Below the pieces are notes generated by a model that made no database searches, had not been told where the DNA came from, and worked only from the letters and a program-made list of their open reading frames with translations. From assembly GCF_049445795.1 (NCBI RefSeq), contig NZ_JBMSDT010000006.1, forward strand, positions 248,001-312,000: 64,000 nt of DNA, in the 5' to 3' direction. Source of the stretch: Larkinella sp049445795. GTDB taxonomy: Bacteria > Bacteroidota > Bacteroidia > Cytophagales > Spirosomataceae. Shown here in pieces: positions 60,145-64,000 of this stretch; position 1 is the stretch's first letter; every line of letters begins with the position of its first letter. The translations under genes were made by a program, and so were the position numbers.

Positions 60145-60932
60145 CGCAACGGGCCGGTTAGGCGGTAGGAGAGCGAGAGCGACACGTTGGGCACCAGCAA
60201 GCCTTCAAAGCGTTGCCGCAGACGCTCGGTGACGGTAGGCGTAATGTTGCCGGCAATGAAACGGCCGACCAGCCCTTCGCCTTCCGACCGAACGCGGCTT
60301 TTGACCCCTATCGTAGCCAGAAAACCGAAATCCAGCGATACCCCCAGCCGGTCCACCCGGGGGGCCCGGAAATGCCGCCCGACATTGAGCCCGAGCTGGG
60401 TCAGGTTCGCCGTAGGCTTCAGGCGGGTCTCGTCGTAGAAATCGCCCACAATCGGAAAGCGGTCCCGGTAGTCTTCCACCCGTTCATTGATGCGTTCGGC
60501 CTGGTCCGGAGCCAGGTTGTTGACCAGTTCGGCCGCTGTCCCGCTCACGGCATAATTGAGCGTCTGCATCCAGAGACTCAACCGCCATTTGCCCGGATGA
60601 TAACGTCCGCCGAAACCGATCCCCGAAACCGATTGCAGGTTGGCCCGCAGGTACTGGTAGGATTGCGCCTGGTCGGGTCGGCGTTTTTCCAGTTGTTGTA
60701 GCAACAGGCCGGTATACCAGGTCGAGGAAAAACCGATTTGCCAGAACGCCGACCAGCGGGTCCGGGGCCGTAACGACAAACCGACGACGTTTTGCAACGG
60801 CAACTGGGTACCGACATGCAGTTCCCAGGCCAGGTGCGGACGAACCGGGCGTGGGGTGGCGACAAATACCCGCTGTGCCCGGAGCGGAAAAAAAGCCGTA
60901 CTAAACAGGAGGAGAATGAGACTGGTTTTCAT
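60141..60932 (-). CDS. Predicted outer-membrane beta-barrel, export operon (barrel 1)
   Basis: 263 residues with a signal peptide (LILLLFSTAFFPLRA-Q). Strand-like segments LAWELHVGTQLPLQNVVGL, WRLSLWMQTLNYAVSG, LGVSLDFGFLATIGVKSR and a final VSLSLSYRLTGPLR. A hydrophilic loop (about 140-165) lies in the middle. Function unknown. 4-nt overlaps with the ATPase gene upstream and barrel 2 downstream indicate tight co-translation. Confidence 0.7.
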   Translation of the reverse strand: MKTSLILLLFSTAFFPLRAQRVFVATPRPVRPHLAWELHVGTQLPLQNVVGLSLRPRTRWSAFWQIGFSSTWYTGLLLQQLEKRRPDQAQSYQYLRANLQSVSGIGFGGRYHPGKWRLSLWMQTLNYAVSGTAAELVNNLAPDQAERINERVEDYRDRFPIVGDFYDETRLKPTANLTQLGLNVGRHFRAPRVDRLGVSLDFGFLATIGVKSRVRSEGEGLVGRFIAGNITPTVTERLRQRFEGLLVPNVSLSLSYRLTGPLR

Positions 60933-61612
60933 GCGTTTACGAGTTGGCCGTCCGACATTTCCAGGACCCGGTCGCTGTTGCGGGCAAAATCGTCATCGTG
61001 TGTCACCGCGATGATGGTTTGCCCTTCTTCGTGCGTCAGTTGCCGAAAAATGTCAAAAACGATGTGAGTGTTGTAGGTGTCGAGGTTACCAGTGGGTTCG
61101 TCGCCCATAATAATCGCCGGGTCGTTGATCAGGGCACGCGCAATCGCTACACGCTGTTGTTGGCCACCCGACAGGCGGCTGGCCCGTTTCATCGCCTGGC
61201 TGTCGATGCCCAGCAACCGGAGCTTTTCCATCGCCCGGTGTTCAATCTCCCCGGTGGCGTATTGGCCCAGTTTCAGGGCCGGAAGCATCACGTTCTCCAG
61301 ACAGGTAAATTCGGGCAGCAGGTAGTGAAACTGAAAAACGAAGCCAATGTGCTCGTTCCGGAAACGAGCCAGCGCATTCTGGGGCTGCCCCGTCAGTCGC
61401 TGGCCGTTCAGCGTCAGACTCCCTTCATAGTCAGTATCCATCGTGGAGAGAATGTAGAGCAGGGTCGATTTGCCACTGCCGGATTTCCCGACCATCGACA
61501 GAAATTCCCCTCGCCTGACGGTGAAACTGACGTCCTGGAGTACCCGGAACGGTTGCGGTTCCTGAAAGTACTTGACGATGGAGTCGGCTTGTAAGACAAT
61601 GGACGAGTGCAT
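60929..61612 (-). CDS. ABC transporter ATP-binding protein (LolD/MacB type)
   Basis: 227 residues. Walker A GKSGSGKST (42-50), Q-loop FVFQFHYLLPEFT, signature SRLSGGQQQRVAIARAL (about 145-161), Walker B IIMGDEPTGNLD, H-loop VTHDDDFA. The HYLLPEFT sequence after the Q-loop is typical of the LolD/MacB group, which drives mechanotransmission exporters. Follows the permease gene by 3 nt and overlaps barrel 1 by 4 nt. Confidence 0.96.
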   Translation of the reverse strand: MHSSIVLQADSIVKYFQEPQPFRVLQDVSFTVRRGEFLSMVGKSGSGKSTLLYILSTMDTDYEGSLTLNGQRLTGQPQNALARFRNEHIGFVFQFHYLLPEFTCLENVMLPALKLGQYATGEIEHRAMEKLRLLGIDSQAMKRASRLSGGQQQRVAIARALINDPAIIMGDEPTGNLDTYNTHIVFDIFRQLTHEEGQTIIAVTHDDDFARNSDRVLEMSDGQLVNA

Positions 61613-61615
61613 GGA

Positions 61616-62860
61616 TCAGCCGCGAATAATGGTAACAGGATCAACCTGCGACGCTTTTCGGGCGGGCAGATAACCGGCCAGTGTCGTTGTAATCAGTCCG
61701 AAACTGAAGGCGGCCACGTAGTCTTTCAGGCGAAAATTGACGGGCAGCGTGTCGACATTGGCCATTCGCAGCGGTACCTGATCAACGAGGGCCGAAATTC
61801 CCCACCCCAAAGCCAGCCCGGCCAATCCGCCCAGCAAGCCGATGAAAAGGGCCTGTTGCAGAAAAATCAGCGTCACGTCACGGCCTGAGAAACCCATCGC
61901 TTTCAGGATGGCAATGTCTTTAATTTTTTCGTAGATGGTCATATTCAGAATATTATAGATACCAAAACCGGCGACCAGCAGGATGGTAAAAACGACGGAA
62001 GCCGAAATGATGTCGCGCAGAAACGAAGCTGCCTGCATCTGCTGGTTGGCGGTTTTCCAATCTTCCACTGAGTAGCCGGACCGATGCGCGTAACGCCGGG
62101 CAAACGCGGGAGCCTGCTGATAATCGTGCAGATTGATTTTGATTTCGGTAATGTAACTACGGTTTTTCCCGAGCAACTGCTGCACCGCCGGAATGCTGGC
62201 GTAGGCTTTGGTTTTATCGATGGCGGCAACGGATGTTTCAAAAATGCCCGTGACCTCGTACGGCCGGATGACGCCCTCGCTGGTCATGATGCTGACGTAA
62301 TCGTGCAGCCGAACGCCCAGTTTCCGGGCCAGTTGGCTCCCGAGCAACAGGGCATTGGGTTGCTGCCGGATGCTTTCCAGGTCACCCTGTCGCATTGTCG
62401 ACCGCACATCGAACAGGGCATCTTCGGCCAGAATATCGACCCCCGAAATGGTTCCGTTGGCCTGCGTTGGCCCGTTTCGAAAAAAAACGTTGGCGTTGAC
62501 CTGCCGGGTGACGGCCTGCACCATCGGGTCGCGTTGCAGAATGGTTAACCATTGATCCGGGTTGGCGATGTAGTCGGGCGTCGGCTGGGCCTGTTCATGC
62601 GTGAGCCGAACGACGGCCTGGGGCCCGAACCACTGGCGTACCAGCGACTGCCGGGGCCGGGGCTCTCCGCTGAACATCCGAACATGGGCCGTCGTACTGA
62701 AAGCCAGGTCGGTTTGCAAATCGTTGACCCCCGAAACCAGGCTATTCATGAAAATGTACATCGAAATGCCAAACGTGACGCCCAGCGAAGCCACGACGGT
62801 TTGCCGCACCCTTGCGGTCAGGTGTGTCCAGGCAATTTGCGTTAACACGGCGCGTTTCAT
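61616..62860 (-). CDS. ABC permease, LolC/MacB-type FtsX family
   Basis: 414 residues with one N-terminal membrane span, a large periplasmic MacB_PCD-like domain (about 45-260) and a C-terminal FtsX unit with three spans (VVFTILLVAGFGIYNILNM, ALFIGLLGGLAGLALGWG, and AFSFGLITTTLAGYLPARKAS) ending ARKASQVDPVTIIRG. This four-span topology extracts substrates from the periplasmic leaflet rather than pumping from the cytosol. 4-nt overlap with the adaptor gene. Confidence 0.93.
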   Translation of the reverse strand: MKRAVLTQIAWTHLTARVRQTVVASLGVTFGISMYIFMNSLVSGVNDLQTDLAFSTTAHVRMFSGEPRPRQSLVRQWFGPQAVVRLTHEQAQPTPDYIANPDQWLTILQRDPMVQAVTRQVNANVFFRNGPTQANGTISGVDILAEDALFDVRSTMRQGDLESIRQQPNALLLGSQLARKLGVRLHDYVSIMTSEGVIRPYEVTGIFETSVAAIDKTKAYASIPAVQQLLGKNRSYITEIKINLHDYQQAPAFARRYAHRSGYSVEDWKTANQQMQAASFLRDIISASVVFTILLVAGFGIYNILNMTIYEKIKDIAILKAMGFSGRDVTLIFLQQALFIGLLGGLAGLALGWGISALVDQVPLRMANVDTLPVNFRLKDYVAAFSFGLITTTLAGYLPARKASQVDPVTIIRG

Positions 62861-63969
62861 ACACTTTGTGCTTTGGGGATGACCGGTACCAATTCGTCCT
62901 GCTCGGTGAGTCCCGACCGGATTTCGACCCAGGTATCGCCCCGGATGCCCGCCTGAACGCGCCGTTCGGAGCCGTCGCGGAGCCGCACCCGGTTGTCGTC
63001 CGTGATGTATTCTTTCGGAATGACCAGCGCCCGGGCTTGGCGGGCCACGATGATATTGGCCTGCAACTGCGTCCCGGCAAGCTGGCTGGCCGGGGGGCGT
63101 TTAAAAACCGCATCGACCCGAAACGCCTGTTCTTTGGTATCGAAAGAAGCATAGATCCGGGTGATCGTCGCCGGGTAGATCGTTCCCCGCTGGGTGTTCA
63201 GTTCCACCAATACCGACTGCCCGGCGCGTACTTTCTGCACATCGTCTTCGGTCACAAAAAGGCGGACTTCCAGCGGCCCCGCGCCAATCGTGGCCAGTAC
63301 GTCGCCTTTCCGGACGAGTTCGCCCGGCACTTTCTGGGTCTGGAGCACCCGCCCATCGGCTTCACTGCGTAAGGTGAAATTCCGGTAGTTCTCCTGCTGA
63401 CCGATCCACTGGGCACGGGCCGTTTGCTGCTGATTGTCGAGCGATTGCCGCAGGTTTTGCAAATCATGCTGGGTGGCGAGGTAGTCGGCCCGGGAGGTTG
63501 TATAGGCCAGCTCGGCTCGATCAAAATCGGCGCGGGAGACCGCCTGCGTACGAAGCAGGACTGCGTATCGGTTCCGGTTGACTGAGTCGGTGAGCATTTT
63601 CCGGCGGGCCGCATCAAGCTGCGTTCTCAGCGCAGCCAGTTGGGGCGACTGCTCGGCGGCATTCTGGCGGGCGAGTTCGTAGTTGGCCTGGGCGCTCGTC
63701 AGGTTGGCCCGGGCGCTTTCGTCGGTTATCCGAAACAAGAGTTGACCCCGGCGAACGCTATCGCCATCCTGAATGTATTTATGTTCCAGGTAGCCTTCCA
63801 CCTGGGCCGTCAGCGTATACTGATCGCGGGGCATCAGGGTTCCGGAAGCAAACACGGCGTCGATCACATCACGTCGCTGCGGCTGGGTCACCGTTTCCTG
63901 GCGGCATCCGGTCAATCCGGCCAGCCAACAAAGTCCGAATACGGTAGAAAAAAACGGTTTCATGGTCAT
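62857..63969 (-). CDS. MacA/HlyD-type periplasmic adaptor lipoprotein
   Basis: 370 residues with lipoprotein signal (LAGLTGC). Barrel-sandwich hybrid TLTAQVEGYLEHKYIQDGDSVRRG, a long helical hairpin rich in Gln/Ala/Arg (about 85-180), then the return lipoyl half SEADGRVLQTQKVPGELV, RKGDVLATIG, and a beta-barrel and membrane-proximal domain. Membrane fusion protein linking the permease to an outer-membrane partner. First gene seen of the operon; the window ends 31 nt upstream, so earlier genes cannot be excluded. Confidence 0.93.
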   Translation of the reverse strand: MTMKPFFSTVFGLCWLAGLTGCRQETVTQPQRRDVIDAVFASGTLMPRDQYTLTAQVEGYLEHKYIQDGDSVRRGQLLFRITDESARANLTSAQANYELARQNAAEQSPQLAALRTQLDAARRKMLTDSVNRNRYAVLLRTQAVSRADFDRAELAYTTSRADYLATQHDLQNLRQSLDNQQQTARAQWIGQQENYRNFTLRSEADGRVLQTQKVPGELVRKGDVLATIGAGPLEVRLFVTEDDVQKVRAGQSVLVELNTQRGTIYPATITRIYASFDTKEQAFRVDAVFKRPPASQLAGTQLQANIIVARQARALVIPKEYITDDNRVRLRDGSERRVQAGIRGDTWVEIRSGLTEQDELVPVIPKAQSV

Positions 63970-64000
63970 TCAGGTAGTCGTGATGCAAAAACCGCCTGCG

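Overview
The window is most likely a chromosomal segment of a soil or water Bacteroidota of the order Cytophagales (Spirosoma/Larkinella-like). This rests on gene content: LytTR and Nudix-type regulators, paired DUF1549/DUF1553 and DUF1501 proteins, 3-keto-disaccharide hydrolase, the short form of AMP nucleosidase, many AraC regulators and TPR histidine kinases. It also rests on Bacteroidota-style promoters (TTG, about 20 nt, TAnnTTTG) and the near absence of Shine-Dalgarno sequences. The genus is inference. I saw no rRNA, tRNA, transposase, integrase, phage gene or CRISPR array.

Layout. 0-12 kb: an outer-membrane POTRA/barrel protein, a MarR-YceI pair, an HsdR_N-like nuclease-fold protein, AMP nucleosidase, a TPR protein, Hsp20, a TrpF-like enzyme, an MFS exporter, an SMP-30-like propeller, ArgH and a Uma2 protein. 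12-19.7 kb, nearly all on the minus strand: Dps, MFS, a DUF1080 hydrolase, a RecB-like PD-(D/E)XK nuclease, a YdcZ-type transporter, ManA and an ArgE-like deacylase (coupled), a trypsin-like protease and a LytTR response regulator. 20-33 kb: an ECF sigma factor, gluconokinase, a cytochrome c/FG-GAP lipoprotein, an AraC regulator, the DUF1549/DUF1553-DUF1501 pair, and a catalytically dead Nudix regulator beside xylA with a clear palindrome in the xylA leader.

33-43.6 kb is an accessory-looking plus-strand block: a thioredoxin-like protein, a YcaC-type hydrolase, an AlgE-type barrel, a YtcJ-type amidohydrolase, DoxX, Dps, DUF1275, three different alpha/beta hydrolases and an MBL-fold hydrolase. 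Related 5' regions precede three of its transcription units, which suggests co-regulation. 43.8-53.5 kb is a signalling block: two duplicated TPR histidine kinases converge on a sigma-54-type response regulator, and a good -24/-12 promoter with an upstream palindrome precedes the divergent araC-lpd pair. 53.5-59.2 kb holds a PD40 propeller, a CrtI-like oxidoreductase, small unknown genes, another AraC and a lipoprotein. 59.2-64 kb is a tightly coupled five-gene operon: MacA-like adaptor, LolC/FtsX-type permease, ATPase and two small predicted outer-membrane barrels with no TolC. Its start may lie beyond the window.

Several families of imperfect or perfect inverted repeats sit between genes, mostly at 3' ends. 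In three cases they supply or abut the stop codons of flanking genes. The best candidates for something undescribed are the export operon with its own barrel pair, the sigma-54 module, and the co-regulated hydrolase block.
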